Shown here: piece after piece, positions 47,198 to 59,443 of the stretch
Layout: every line of letters begins with the position of its first letter
Position numbering within the stretch: position 1 is the stretch's first letter
Source: Irpex lacteus
Lineage: Eukaryota; Basidiomycota; Agaricomycetes; Polyporales; Irpicaceae
Direction: 5' to 3'
Length of the DNA stretch: 64,000 nucleotides
Assembly (NCBI GenBank): GCA_001986395.2
Contig: MQVO02000053.1
Location: 50,786 to 114,785 of the forward strand
Position numbers and translations under genes: made by a program
The notes under the pieces: model-generated
The model's database searches: none
Told to the model about the DNA's origin: nothing
The model's input: only the letters and a program-made list of their open reading frames with translations

Positions 47198-49383
47198 ATG
47201 GAAGAGGGGCAACCAACGCTGAGTACCAGTGCGGAGACCATTCGTAACTTGCCAGCACTGCAGATACCGGCACAAACATCATCGACCTCTCGTCGTTCAC
47301 ATTCACATTCGCACTCACGCTCGCGCTCAAGGCCAAGAGGTTCCTCACGCTCACATCCCCACTCGCCCTCCTCACCACACAGTCCATGGTCGCCCTCTAG
47401 CCCGTCTGGCGAGTCTGTCTCGTCACTGCCTTCCGTAGGCTCGTCGTTCTTGTTCTCATCGGTTCCGGCAAGTCCACCACACTACCCCTCACATTACCTT
47501 GGCCGACATGAAAGCGAATTTAGTCACAACGACTTTGGCGAAGGAGATAGAAGTCTGATAATCCCTTCGCTCACTCTACCGTCTCCTCTACGACCGCCTA
47601 CTACCCACGGCCATGCTTTGGGACGAATACGATTACTGGTGGTCAATAGCTCAGCTGCGGAGAGTTCTAAAGTCGCGGATGAGGTTGTGTCCTTATTGAG
47701 CGATCACAATTATCCTGAGCTCGTACATGTTGGGCAGTGGGATGACCTCATGCTCGATGACAGTGAAGAGGTGGTTGCACAGACGATCAGGATGTCGACG
47801 GATTGGATCGAACACAGGGAGGCTCATGGAGAAGATCGGTACGAGCCATCTAGCAACGTAGAGTTGGTACATCTAAGAGAGTACGACTCTCTAGACCAGG
47901 TGTGTCTGTCCTCTGCAACTGATCCTATAGATTGATTCAACTCGTCTGCTGTTCGCCAGCCTGACGTAACCCTGAATACGGCCCTGTCGATCATCCAGGC
48001 GTCTTTCCACGCCGTCTCTCGTGCATATGGTATCAACACCTCAGAAGAACTGCTGACGGCCTCTACCTCTACATTGTCACCGCCGTCATCGCAGCACCAT
48101 CTATCATCCGCTCTGATATTCTCTTTGCTCAACACATCGTCGTCTGGAGACAATCTATTGTTCACAGTAGTCATCGTAGTTCCTTCTTCCCGTAAGCTGC
48201 GTTCTTTTCCTCTTCCAGTTAGCCACGACGTCTGATGCATCTTATTGTTGCTTCTATCTTAGCTCCCAGTTCCGCAGATGATTCCTTAATCGTCGAATTA
48301 AGAAAGTACATTCCTGTAATCGTGCTGAAAACACCCGAAGGATCTCAAGAGGAAGAAGATACGCCCAAACCCGACTCCTATGTACCGCCATCTCCAAGCT
48401 CTGCCTCTCTACATCTATCGAATTCTCGGCCGGCGTTGTCGCCTTCGGATGTCAGGGCTATCCTATATCAGAACACTCAGGCTCTATCTTCCCTGAGAAA
48501 GGAGGCAGCCGAACTGTTCCTACTCTGGGCAGGTTTCTCTCCACAAAGTATAGCGGAAGCCCTAGAGCTGTCTTCGGTTGACAAGCCATCCGACAGTTCA
48601 CCACGACCGTTTGATCTGCGAGATTCTGATGACGTTCGAGAACAAGTGCAGGGTAGGGAACCGGATGACAGACTCGACGGAACTGTCAAAGTGCGAACCT
48701 CGACGCACCACCCATACCAGCCACACCAGTCTGATCGTGAGAGTCCTAAAATCAGGAGAGGCAGTATGACGAAGGCTGCTCGCGACCGTAATGGATGGAC
48801 GGGTGCCAGTACGGGGTCGGGTACACTCAGAGGCCGTCCGCGCGGGCAGACGATGGAACGAAGGAAGACGATCACCGCCGCTACGCATCCCCGTCCAGTT
48901 GTCGGTCCTCTCGCTCGTTTGGACTCTCTGGTACAATCACAGTCACAGTCGTGTTCTCAGCCGTCATCTGCATCAGCACCTCCCGCGCAGTCTAGGAGAC
49001 GCAGATATGCCGCTGAACATGGGCTGTCAACTGGTTCGACGACTGTTCCGAATGCTCAATCTCCTGGGCATGGCTATGGACACGCGCTACCGCCATCGTC
49101 GTTCTCGACGTTTGATCCATTGCACATACCTTCTCTAATTCGACTTGCGGTGGAGGGTCTGCTACTTGGTCCTTTGCGGCTGCGACTGTCGAGACTGTTT
49201 GGTGTTGCTGGAGGACCCGTGCAGGACATGGCGGGGGAGAAAGGGGTAGAAGATTTGTGTACGAGTGACTCGGACGTGAAGACGCGGAGTCGGGTGTCGT
49301 CGTTTGTGCCTATTGCGTTGATCGCGGGGGCTTTCTGCGCAGGCGTGGGTGTTGGTATTGTATTCACGAGGGCCGGAATTTAA
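47198..49383 (+). CDS. unknown 684-residue protein with C-terminal hydrophobic segment
   Basis: Exons 47198-47899, 47960-48191 and 48263-49383 join in frame. The N-terminal 120 residues are low-complexity, with a His/Ser/Arg repeat (RRSHSHSHSHSRSRSRPRG) and many Pro. An ordered region follows: RIRLLVVNSSAAESSKVADE, VVSLLSDHNYPELVHVGQWD, SIIQASFHAVSRAYGIN and LLFTVVIVVP, with alternating beta and helix character like a Rossmann-type fold. The later part includes LRKEAAELFLLWAGFS, long Ser/Arg-rich linkers and IPSLIRLAVEGLLLGPLRLR. It ends in VPIALIAGAFCAGVGVGIVF and a short tail (TRAGI), a Gly-rich hydrophobic segment typical of a tail anchor. I do not recognise the family. Organelle membrane placement is inferred. 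Confidence 0.75.
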
Positions 49384-49640
49384 CGATACGACGTAGAAGC
49401 TGTGTCACCGTAAATATAGGAGGGTTGGTGTGGATTCTGTATTGTATTATATTGTAGCTGATACTCGAGCGAATCGTTGGAGATTGTACCTTTACTATAA
49501 ACATAATAAAATATAACGAGTGTGATGTCAAAGATCAACATAAAATACCACATCAAGTGGTCAAATTAGATAACTGTGCAGACCCAACCCCTCTCTCCTA
49601 ACACTCAAACCTCTGGCCCTTCTGCAGTGAAGCCTCCGTT

Positions 49641-51440
49641 CTACTCATCTTCATCCCACTCCAAGTCATTATCGAAGGCGTCTTCGTCAGACTCTGCGAC
49701 GCTGATCTGACTCGTGAGCTCAAAGTTGCGGGTAGTGCTAGAGGCCGTAGCACTACTAGGGAGAAGGCTTGTCATGTTATTGTGTCGGCGAAGTGCCCGG
49801 CTGTGGAGATCCAGCGTAAGTCTAGACATCATTGACACGGATATCCTGTATAGTGAGCATAAAGGGATTGTAAGTATCCGACATGGAAATCGTTCGAGTG
49901 GGAGGCACTCACGCGCTAGCTGCCGTGGACAGACTGCCGCGCAATGAAGGCTGAACGCAGAACGTTCAGTGAGTAGAGTATAGGATCAAGGCCAAGAAAA
50001 GAGCGCACTTGAGGTAATGCCTAGAGTAGTATCCCAGGACTGTCAGATGGTCATCAAGTAATAAAGTGTAATGGCGTACGTAGAACGTGGCGACATTTGT
50101 GCCATGCGCGAGGACGATCGCTCTGTTGCCCATCACAGTTAGCTTGGTCATCCAGATATACAATGGATGCCTTACCCAAAGTAAATTGCCCCTACGCAAA
50201 CGTCAAAGTCGTAAGCCGGGGCTCTGCAGATGATTCCCAAATTTGAATACACATACCGTATTTATAAACGAGTGAGATCGTGTCAGGAGGCCTTGCTGAT
50301 CCGTACTTGAGGTGCGTACGCCAATCGTAGGTTTTGAATAGGGTCAATAGCAGTATCATAGCATCGTACGCAAGTGCTGTTTCCCATTGAGCGGCGGTGC
50401 CTGATAATAGTGTGAGTAAACATGAAGGGCCTTAAGGTGACTCTTGATCGGCATGGGCTACCCGACTCACGCATAGCTCTGTAAAGGATCACAATCAACT
50501 ACATGAATGATAAGTAACAAATTTGACTGACGATGTACTAGAGGATGCCAGATAACAGCCTTGCTGCCACACTAATGTGTCTCCAGGTTGCCTAATCATC
50601 GCCCACTATGTGTGACACCGTCAAGTCAAATTTGGGAAGCATATTGTATGAAGGGGGCCAAACACACCGCATTCACAGCGATAGCAACCAAGGTCGACAT
50701 GACAAGAAAAGCAACAATCTGTTTGCTCTTGGAATATAAGGCGTACGTTCTCATGAACTGTGTAACTGATGAAGTAAGGCGTTTTTGGGTTACGTTTTAG
50801 CTGGCTAGGTGTACGACCGAATGCGACTTACCTGCAACTAACATTTGTGTTATGATAAGAGCTACTTGATGGCATACCGCCAGACGGTGACAGCTGATGC
50901 GAAGAGATTCATCCACATCTGTAGAATATTCAAGGTAATCAAGTTTCTCACCTCTAAGGATAGTCAGTGTGTAATATTACTATCAAGATTCCGAATTGCC
51001 TTACCGTCTTAGACCTAGATTGCGTGGGAGAGATACCGTAGGCCGCGGTGATGGCCTGTACAAGAGAAGTGAGGTACTGCGCTTCACACTGGCAAATCGC
51101 GGAAGATCTACCGTAACTAGCGCAAAGTATCGCGTTAGCAGCAGGCAGATGGAAGCCTTGCTGTGGAGGGAGCGCCATGACCGCCATATATATAAGTATT
51201 CCCTTTTGAATGTGATCATGTAGTCATAGTAAAGTATTGCTAAAACGTTGGTCAGGTTTGTAACGTGAGCGTAGGACAGAGAGACAGCCTGAGATACTAA
51301 CTAATTCCGACCAAAGTAAGGACGTTGTGGCTAACAGAGAAGGTTAGTGTGTGAAAGTAATGCGTGACACGAGATTTTTTCACTTACATTTCTGTCGCGT
51401 TGTTATCTGCAATGGAGCTGCCAGCAACACCCGCTTGCAT
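49641..51440 (-). CDS. DUF6533-domain seven-helix membrane protein, first of tandem pair
   Basis: Multi-exon integral membrane protein of the DUF6533 family, abundant in Agaricomycetes and of unknown function. From ATG 51440 (MQAGVAGSSIADNNATEM) the next exons give YDYMITFKREYLYIWRSW and ICLLLTRYFALVTV, the DUF6533 hallmark (Y-D/E-x-x-I-T-F followed by an LNRY-type helix). Further left, TYALYSKSKQIVAFLVMSTL and LVAIAVNAV mark a later helix. The last exon encodes MMSRLTLDLHSRALRRHNN and an acidic tail, DEDAFDNDLEWDEDE, ending at 49641. Inner exon borders in 49860-50580 were not fully resolved, so small frame errors cannot be excluded. Confidence 0.75.
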
Positions 51441-52028
51441 GGATCGAGTTTGAGACAGCGAAATGAGAGATAACGGAAACCAGAGACGACTACGGCAGAC
51501 TGAGAAGAACACCTGTACGCCTGCGCAGAGAGAGAGTGAAGCATTGCGCTCAGTGCAACAGTACTGCGACCCTATGTATGTAAGAGTATCGAACGTGTTA
51601 GAGTTACAATTCATATAGTCTTACGTCGCCCTTGATCAAGTTTTGCACAGGAGACGTCATTAAACTCCATCTAAAATCACAATCATACTCAGCCCTAACA
51701 AACCAGATCATGATTTAATGGGCCTGTGACCTACCGTGTGTCCATTAAGCAGTGTTATCTATGAACATTGGATGTTGCATAGCGTATCGATCTGTTCCCG
51801 CACTGCTTCTAGCCTTCTGATTCCGGGGATAGTGGCATTGGAAAGTCATCTGGATGCTGTTCCGAGAGATTGTAGCATACATCATTGTTCAAGTACTTCA
51901 TAGGGGTGGGAGGGGTGTTACGGCGGCGTGGGTAACCGACTCCCCAACGGAGCGAAACCGTACCCATTCAATTCTCTGAAAGGAAGTCCGTCTTCCTCAG
52001 GCTATGTACTTCAGCGCTTTCGAGGTCA
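51441..52028. other. spacer between tandem DUF6533 genes
   Basis: Promoter side of the first DUF6533 gene. A short ATG-led frame near 51660 on the minus strand stops after 16 codons. No gene supported. Confidence 0.45.
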
Positions 52029-53722
52029 TTATTCTTCACTTGCATCGTCCAGTGCGTCCTCGTCACAGCCCGAAAGGTTGATGTCCGAGGTGAACTTTGC
52101 GTTCATATGTGTGCTGCTGTAATACGACGAAGCTGTCGGTTTGATTCTGTAAAGATGCAGTGTCATACGAGATATCATGGCCACTGAAATCCTAAATGCA
52201 GAAAGTCAGTTGGGTTAGCAAGCTCGTCTAGAAAGTATGGATGGGAAACTAACGAGCTTGAAATTGTTGATAGTGCCCCTCGTAATGGAGGCTATAATTC
52301 GAGCGATTCGAGTGATTAAAACTTGCTCGACGTCGAACACGCCGAATCACCTACAGGGCACGCCTATATTCAAGTTGCACCTATCAATTTAATGCATGGC
52401 ATTCGAGCAAAGATAATAATGCGTACATAATATGTGACGGCATTGGCACCATTAGCAAAGAGAATGGTACTGCAAACTCGTTAACACTGAGAGGGAAGGA
52501 GTGAGAATTGTTGTACCAGAAGTATATGGCACCTGTACAGATCACAGGTGAGAACGTCTCATATTTCGAGATGACTATGCAAACGTACCATCTCGATACA
52601 TTATGTACAAAATGCAGTTTGTTTCTTGGCGGTTATGCCTGCTTTTGCGTGCTCTATAGATAGTCAAGAAGAATACCATCACGTCGTATACAAGTAATGC
52701 TTCCCATAGCATAGCGGCATCTACAGATCCTTGATTTGAGACATAGATACAGCCATAGTAAGAAGATCAGCGTACATATGGCGCTACCATAATGAAGGAG
52801 ACGATAAGACTTCTTGGTCGTCAGACTCAAGATTCGAACAATACTTACGAAGTCTTCGACGTCGTCACTGCGTGACAACCAAGCTCTGTAGGCTTGCCTG
52901 CCAAAGCTGCTTGATCGCTTATTCCCCACTAGTTGTTTGACAAGGCATTCAGTGACGGAAATGGAAGGGACAGCGACAAACCACACACCACACATACACC
53001 TCCTAATACTAGCCCGACGGCAGTCATAAGGGCCGTGATTCTCTTACTTCCAGAATATAGGGCATATACCCTCAGAGATTGCAAAGCTGGGTGATGCAGA
53101 GCGCTCGTCAGTCCGAGTACATCGCATATTGAACGAAACCCACTCACTCCCGACAAGTAACAACACAAGTACCAGGGTAATCTCGTGAAATAGCTGTAAT
53201 CTTATGCAACTATGCAACGTGACATGCTTCCCAAGGTTTTGATCTACGAGTTGAACAGAACGTACCTCTGCAGCACAGTGTTAATAAGTGAACATACATT
53301 GCGGATATGTTGTTACCTTTTTAGACAGAGAGACCGCAAATACACTGTATGTAGAAACTATTGTCTGAGACAAGCCAATCATGAGTTCACAAAACTAAAA
53401 CACAGGTGGATCACACCTACCGTGCATAGTGCAAAATATCGGGTGACTAGAAGCAAGATGCAAGTACCGTTGCGAGCAGACCGCCATAGGCGATAGCGCT
53501 CTTCCCCAAATGTTATGACATGGTCGTAAATCAAGATAACTAGCTTCGCTCTGAGTAGCTTGTTAGAGGATTCCTGTAGACGATCTTACCTACTCCGACA
53601 AGCCATAAGAGGTTGTGAACGAAGCTGGAGCAAATGAATCAGTATGTGATGTACGCAATTACTAGACTTCCTTACTCTTGGATTGCCAGAGGGCTGATAG
53701 AAGAGTTGTTGGCCATAGGCAT
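52029..53722 (-). CDS. DUF6533-domain seven-helix membrane protein, second of tandem pair
   Basis: Starts MPMANNSSISPLAIQE at 53722. The following exons encode LVILIYDHVITFGEERYRLW and ILLLVTRYFALCTV, which aligns with the neighbouring gene and defines DUF6533. Then come YALYSGSKRITALMTAVGLV and LGGVCVVCGLSLSLPFPS for a membrane helix. The final exon ends with an acidic tail (CDEDALDDASEE) at 52029. Same orientation and similar exon order as the gene at 49641-51440, suggesting tandem duplication. Exon borders in 52150-52650 are only approximate. Function unknown; the layout resembles 7-TM receptors, but nothing indicates ligand or coupling. Confidence 0.75.
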
Positions 53723-54707
53723 GTCAGCTGTTCTCTAGGTAGAGATATAGATGTTTTGGTCGCCAGTAGCGTATACCATGGACAGGCAAGTCGACGGATG
53801 CGCTTATATATCCCCTGTCTTGAGAATCATTATCTTCCATCGCACGGATATTGAACATTCGCATAAATTCCCCACGATGTTCATGGGACCTATCTGATAT
53901 CAGGTCGTGTGGAGGGCAGATGGTGGATTGAATATGCAGCTCATCATAACAGCCTGACCGCATCCATAGATGATACTACGGAACGTGAGCCGGAATTTGT
54001 GGCACATCTCCCTGGTTGACAACAAGTAGAGTATGTCTGAGGCGACATCTAGATACATAGAAACGGTTTAGAATGGTAAAGAAAAGTAATTTCCACACAG
54101 AATTAGCACACCCTGAAAGTGTATATTTTGGCTTCACTTGCGGCATGGATTCATGAAGTCAAGATGAAGTTCGAATTAGACGCGTCGAGGGCGACCGTGG
54201 TCATCGTCCCGGCGCTCCGGGTATGATGCGCCCCTCAAGCGCATCAAACATGGAAAGAGAACTCCGAGTCGGGGTTATACCAAACCACCATCTCGACTCA
54301 GCGCACCGCTGGCCTCGACGTCAACACGGGTGTTCGGTACGCCATAGCTTGCTGTCTCACGCTTCTCTGCGGCCCTGCACTCTTCTCCCCCTTCATGGCT
54401 ATGCATTCAGGTCTTCTGCCAGTGACAGTGGTGGCTAACTCGTCGTCCAGCACGGAAGAACGGCTTCAATGATGTATCAAGTTGGGTAGTCGACGATTAC
54501 AGCTGCTACACTTCTTCTAATCGGGCATTTGCTCAGTCGCCAACACGGGTACCCAGCGTTTCCGCCTGTTCAGTAGGAGAAGCACTGTGACACTGGGTCG
54601 CTCGATACGCAGCTTCCTCTCTTTTAATTGCCTTGCACTCCGTACCCCGCATACCACATACGACAACCCCCCCCCCCCCCCTTACTCTTGGACCACAAGC
54701 CACAAGC
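53723..54707. other. intergenic region with a poly-C tract
   Basis: Promoter regions for the DUF6533 gene (left) and the small membrane protein (right). Holds a run of about 15 C at 54667-54681, about 27 bp before the ATG at 54708. Open frames at 54223-54438 and 54628-54876 lack motifs. Confidence 0.5.
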
Positions 54708-55463
54708 ATGCCGCTTATTAGGCCGTCTTGTCTCCTCTCGTTCTTGGCACTCGAAGACTGTTTATCATCACAAGCCGGTCAATCTGGCACACACAGTCGT
54801 CTTGGAACTCGCGATCTCGGAGCGGGAGGGAACACCGTCTTTGGAGTCATCATTGCCGTTGGATTCGCGTCTCTGATCCTTATATGCGGGGTTACCTCTA
54901 GAGCGTATCGACGTGTGGCACGACAAGAGCAGTACATCGTTATTACCGATGGTCAACAGAATGCAACGGCCATGGATGAACATTGGGAAAGTCCGATACT
55001 ATGGGACTTGTTGGTTGATGAAGATGCTAAAGAGAGGGTTTCGGAGTGGGACGATGAGGTCGTAAGTACTCGCCATACTGCGTGCCCTAGCTTTGAGCTG
55101 AATTGTGGGGTCATATAGCCGGTATCAGCGAAGCTCGAGCTGAACCAATCTGTAGACAGTGAGAGTATCTCATACAATGAGAAACGAAGTCACAGGTTAG
55201 TCTCTGCTTGTTTGTGTGTGTATTGAACCTAACACTCCCCCTGTAGACGACGCGGTAAAATACGCCCACCCATCGAGCTCGCATCTATCTCCGAATCCTC
55301 CGGCGAGGTGGACGTTGCGATATTGATTGCAATGCCGTCTCCACGCACTTCTGCACTCACCGCAGATTCACGGTCTGACATAAAAGTGAGGTTCGACGAT
55401 GACGAAGAACTTTGGTCTGGGTATGCTATCGGTACCACCCGCATAGGCTATGTTGGTGATTAG
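54708..55463 (+). CDS. small single-pass membrane protein, unknown
   Basis: Predicted 215-residue protein, exons 54708-55061, 55119-55195 and 55247-55463, in frame. It has a possible signal peptide (MPLIRPSCLLSFLALEDCLS), a short extracellular part, one transmembrane helix (VFGVIIAVGFASLILICGV) followed by RAYRR, and a cytosolic tail with acidic patches. Near the end a short hydrophobic motif, VDVAILIAMPSPR, is followed by DDDEELWSGYAIG. Short membrane proteins with an I-AMPSP element occur in many Agaricomycetes, but I know of no assigned function. The ATG at 54708 is preferred to one at 54633 because it starts the hydrophobic leader. Confidence 0.75.
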
Positions 55464-55973
55464 CTTGGCCACGTGCCCGATCAATCCCACGCAAGATTGC
55501 TCAGAATACCCATTGTATATTAAGCATAAGTATTCAGATATTATATGACGTATATTGACAAAGAATCCAGCATTATTTCTCTTGTTGAACCATTACAGGT
55601 AGTTTCGTTTCGTGCAGCAACTTGGCAACGAACATCGAACTCGTAGTCCAGGTGAGTATTGAATACTGTTGGCGCATCGCGTCGGGATGATGGCGGGGCC
55701 AGAGGATGACCAGGTGAGCAATAAAATCGTCATCGGGAGTAATGGAATATTTCTGACGTCAGACAGTGGGCGCATCGGTCGTTTAGTTGCTATTATAGGC
55801 AATTCACTAGGCTAGCGAGGTGGAGGCGCTGCTCGGCTCAGAGTCAAGCCTCTGTCGCGTCAAACCCTGCGTCATGAGGATCCCGAGAAATTCAAGATAT
55901 AAACCCAGGAAATCAGGAAGCTACCGTCCAAATTATTCCCGTCAACTCATTACCCTCGCAATCCCTAGCAACA
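55464..55973. other. intergenic region upstream of the NmrA-like gene
   Basis: No gene. A minus-strand frame (55593-55802) is AT/CT-biased without motifs. Likely the promoter of the oxidoreductase at 55974. Confidence 0.45.
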
Positions 55974-57161
55974 ATGCCTGCAAAGCGTAGCGCCGACGGA
56001 GATTCCAAGTCGCCCCCCTCCGAGCGTAATATTCTTATCACCGCTGGCGAAGGGCAAACTGGCCGCCTCCTCATCGACCTCCTCACGACAGACGAGACAT
56101 ACCGCACCAAGTACAAATCTCTCACTGCCCTCGTATTTTCCGAAGAAGCCGTCTCCGTGCTAGATGAATACGAAGACGTTCAAGTGGTCGTATACGATCC
56201 CAAGGACAAGAAGACTCTCCCCGAAGCTATGAAGAGTATCGACACCTGCATGCTCATCCCACCCGCTCGCAAGGACAAAGCCGCCATCACGCGCAAACTC
56301 CTTCAAACCGCCCAACAGGCCAAAACCGTCACCAACCTTATCTTCCTCTCCAGCGTTGGCTGTGACTTCGCCGAGCACTCGAAGCAACCCCGCTTGCGCG
56401 AGTTCATCGAGCTCGAGGCGTTGGCTCTGCAGCCCAAGTCTGATCCTGAATCTGGCGATACCGGCCACAGTCCGTGTGTTATTCGTCCGGGGTTCTACGC
56501 TGAGAACCTACTGCTGTATAGCAAGCAGGCTCAAGGCGAGGGAAAGCTTCCTCTCCCGATCGACGAAAAGCGTAAGTTCGCTCCTGTTGCACTTGGAGAT
56601 GTCGCTCAGATAGCGGCTCACGCTTTGACGAGCGTCGGTCCTCATGGTCTGGCCGATGAAGTTCGAGGAGAGATATTGATTGTGACAGGGCCGATGCTTA
56701 CCGCTGGTCCTGAACTGGCCATGGCAGCTAGTCAAGCGTTGAATACGAAGATGGAGTTCCAAAGCGTTACCGCGTACGACCTTTTGACCACGTCAAGTTT
56801 GCTTTGCTGACTGTTTGATAGGTCACAGGCGAAAAAGATTCTCGAATCAGACCAAGGCGCTGAGGTTGACGAAGGTGCGACCATCCAAGTGGCATTCCAC
56901 CTGGACGAAAGTAGTCTAACGATTTATTAGCCGAGAAGGAGTATCTCCTTGAATACTACTCTCTCGTACGGGAAGGCAAAACCGCGTATGTCAGTAACGC
57001 GCCCATGCTGGCGTTTTTCGGTCATCGTGGACAAGAACCTGCTGATTTCTTCAAGACGTACAGCGTACGTATTCAATCTCTTCCCGATACGTCAACTATG
57101 ATTAACGGCGATGGTACAGGCTGAGTTCAAGCCCAAGAAGCGTCGCACAACGAAGTCATAA
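55974..57161 (+). CDS. NmrA-like NAD(P)-binding oxidoreductase
   Basis: Predicted 342-residue Rossmann-fold protein of the atypical SDR/NmrA group. Exons: 55974-56773, 56822-56874, 56931-57064 and 57120-57161. The dinucleotide site is ILITAGEGQTGRLLIDLL (GxxGxxG type), then VQVVVYDPKD, DTCMLIPPARKDKA and NLIFLSSVGCDF. CVIRPGFYAENLLLYSKQ and FAPVALGDVAQIAAHAL are typical of NmrA and quinone-oxidoreductase-like members. The C-terminal segment YVSNAPMLAFFGHRGQEPAD is followed by a basic tail, KPKKRRTTKS, which could be a nuclear signal. It may be an NADP-sensing regulator or a reductase; the usual catalytic Tyr-x3-Lys is not evident. Confidence 0.86.
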
Positions 57162-57671
57162 TTACGGTCACGGTCCCAGTCGCACAGTTAGCGGCATATC
57201 GATGATCGGGTCTCCATATAAAAACTGTTCTTGTACGATCGTGCTTTATCTTTCTTGTTACAATAAGCGTGTATCATACTGATAGAAATCTATCGACTTC
57301 TTGCCATCTGTCATACTTAACAGGCTCCTGATTGATAGCTCTGGGCGGTATGAAGAATTGATGTATCGTGAATGTGTACGCATACTCGCATCAAGCTTAA
57401 GTCTTTCACTCTCGCGTATGTGCCATACTCTCTGATTACTGCATTGTACTCACAAAGTGTAACCCAGTCACACCTCGTTGTACTGGGGGCAGGTCCTCGG
57501 TCACGGCCATAAGGATATGGTATAGCCCGAACCAGCACTGCAGTAGGCTGGTATATCTTTTTTTTATCATGACTACCGTGCAACTATCAGATATCTTAGG
57601 CGGGGCTATATAAGGGAACACCGCCTCTTCATGGTTCCCACACCTACCTTTGTCCCACCAGTATCTCAACC
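57162..57671. other. intergenic region upstream of the third DUF6533 gene
   Basis: Short 3' flank of the oxidoreductase and promoter of the DUF6533 gene. Minus-strand frames at 57317-57693 have no motifs. Confidence 0.5.
57606..57614 (+). promoter_or_regulatory. TATA box of the third DUF6533 gene
   Basis: CTATATAAG about 60 bp upstream of the ATG at 57672, in a GC-rich context (GGCGGGG before it). Confidence 0.6.
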
Positions 57672-59358
57672 ATGACAGCAACACTGCCGCCACTTAAGCC
57701 TCTGGACTCTGTGGCGTTCACGAATTATTGGAGCAACAAGCCAGTGGTTTTTCTTCTAGTCGGAAATACACATTAACTGAAATGTGCGTCTCAGGTATAT
57801 ATTTGGCTACGTCCAAGTAGCGGTGGCCAGTATGTTGCTTGAACTCTTGGTTAAACCAACGCAAGCTCGAGAATACTTACGAACTTGAATGCCTTCCAGC
57901 GTCCTGCCTCTACAACTACTACTGGAATTGGCCGCGAGAGATAAGATGTGTCTGGCAACGAAAGCTATCCATTGCGTCGTGCATCTTCCTAGTCAATCGC
58001 TATGCTACCGTGTGTTATAATGCGCTCGGCATGGTTCAATTGATCTCGTGGACGACCCGGAATCCGCGTACAGCAGATCAAGTAAGTATCATCTATGTCA
58101 TGACCAATCAAGGACTCAAAGGTTCACACTGTACAGACGTTGAGTGAAACATTTAGCGATTGGGATTGGTTATTGACTCCGCATCTGCTCGAAGGTGTAA
58201 TATTGTGCTGAGAGTCGCAGATATATGTATTATCTTGACCTATATCTCTTTAGCGTGTAAGTGAACATCTTACCCCGGCCGACTCGTGGTCTGCGATGCT
58301 ACTAATGGTGTGCTCAACAGTGTTTGCGGCGCTAAGGACGTATGCGATATGGAATCAGGATCGTAGAGTATTCGCGACCGTCCTGACCTTCGGTCTAATA
58401 TACCCTCTTGGCTATGTCGTAAGTACTATCACATTGTTTAAATCTCCGCGTCTTATCCCTCCACCAGTACTTCTCCTCTAGAATAGTTTATTATCCATCT
58501 TTACCCCCTACAACAGGATGTGATCATTACAACAAGCTACCGAAAAGACTCAGCCTTAGTCCTAAGTTCAACGCCGAGCAATTCCTGTATGTATAATTAT
58601 GCGAGTAGTACCTTACCCGTCAGAAGATATAAACTGACATGCATTTAGCTGTCTGTAGTATATTTTTACCCTGCATTCAATTTCGCAAGCTCATCCACGT
58701 ATCTCATCTAGATGTCATGGGAATAGTCGCAAATGTTGTCTTCGAAATAGTCACAATCTCTCTAACCTGGGCCAAGACTATCCCCTCGGTGCGCCTGTTA
58801 AGGGGAATGGACACAAGCCTGGTCGAGAGTATAACTTATGTTGTATTTCGTGACGGTGAGTACATTTTTCGATGCTCAATTGCCTTCCGTCTCGGATACT
58901 TATTCTCCTTGATGGGGTTAGGAACATTGCATTTCATGTGAGCTATACAACGCTAGAGCAGTAAGTAATATGGCTGACATTGGCATCAGAGCAATTCTAT
59001 AACGTCCATGGCATCAGCGTTGTGGAATTTGCGTGGACGGTCAGCCTTCATAGCAACTTCTTCAAGTGTCTATGTCATTGATAACCTTCGCGTTATAGTC
59101 AGTGCGATTTGTCTCGCCGACGACTGCTACGTCTGTGTTTCGCGTATCCCCGGCGAAGTTGTTCTGACTTTCGGATATAGCGTTACCTCACTTCTCGTCT
59201 CCAGGTTTATTCTGGATCTCCGAAATGACTATATGGCACGCAATGGCGACCAAGATACTCTGATGAGCATGGCAGACTTGTCGGACATCCGTTTCGCTCC
59301 TGAATCATCCGTCATTTCCATACGCAACCCAGATGGTTCGGCGACAGAAGGATGTTAA
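57672..59358 (+). CDS. DUF6533-domain seven-helix membrane protein, third copy
   Basis: The first exon, MTATLPPLKPLDSVAFTNYW, begins at 57672. The hallmark region is spread over following exons: FGYVQVAVA, then LYNYYWNWPREIRCVWQRKL and LVNRYATVCYNALGMVQLIS, a classic DUF6533 start. Further helices: FAALRTYAIWNQDRRVFATV and LTFGLIYPLGYV, then GIVANVVFEIVTISLTWAKT. The end has SVTSLLVSRFILDLRNDYMA and a polar tail closing at 59358. The junction after exon 1 (around 57745-57795) does not join cleanly in phase, so either the donor is unusual or a base is off. Orientation is opposite to the tandem pair. It converges with XPF, with 85 bp between stops. Confidence 0.75.
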
Positions 59359-59443
59359 GTCGCATATCAATGTAGCACACAATCGTGTTCTTCTCAGTGA
59401 AGAATCGTTCTGCATTTGACTAGAGTTCTTGTAATAAGTTGCA

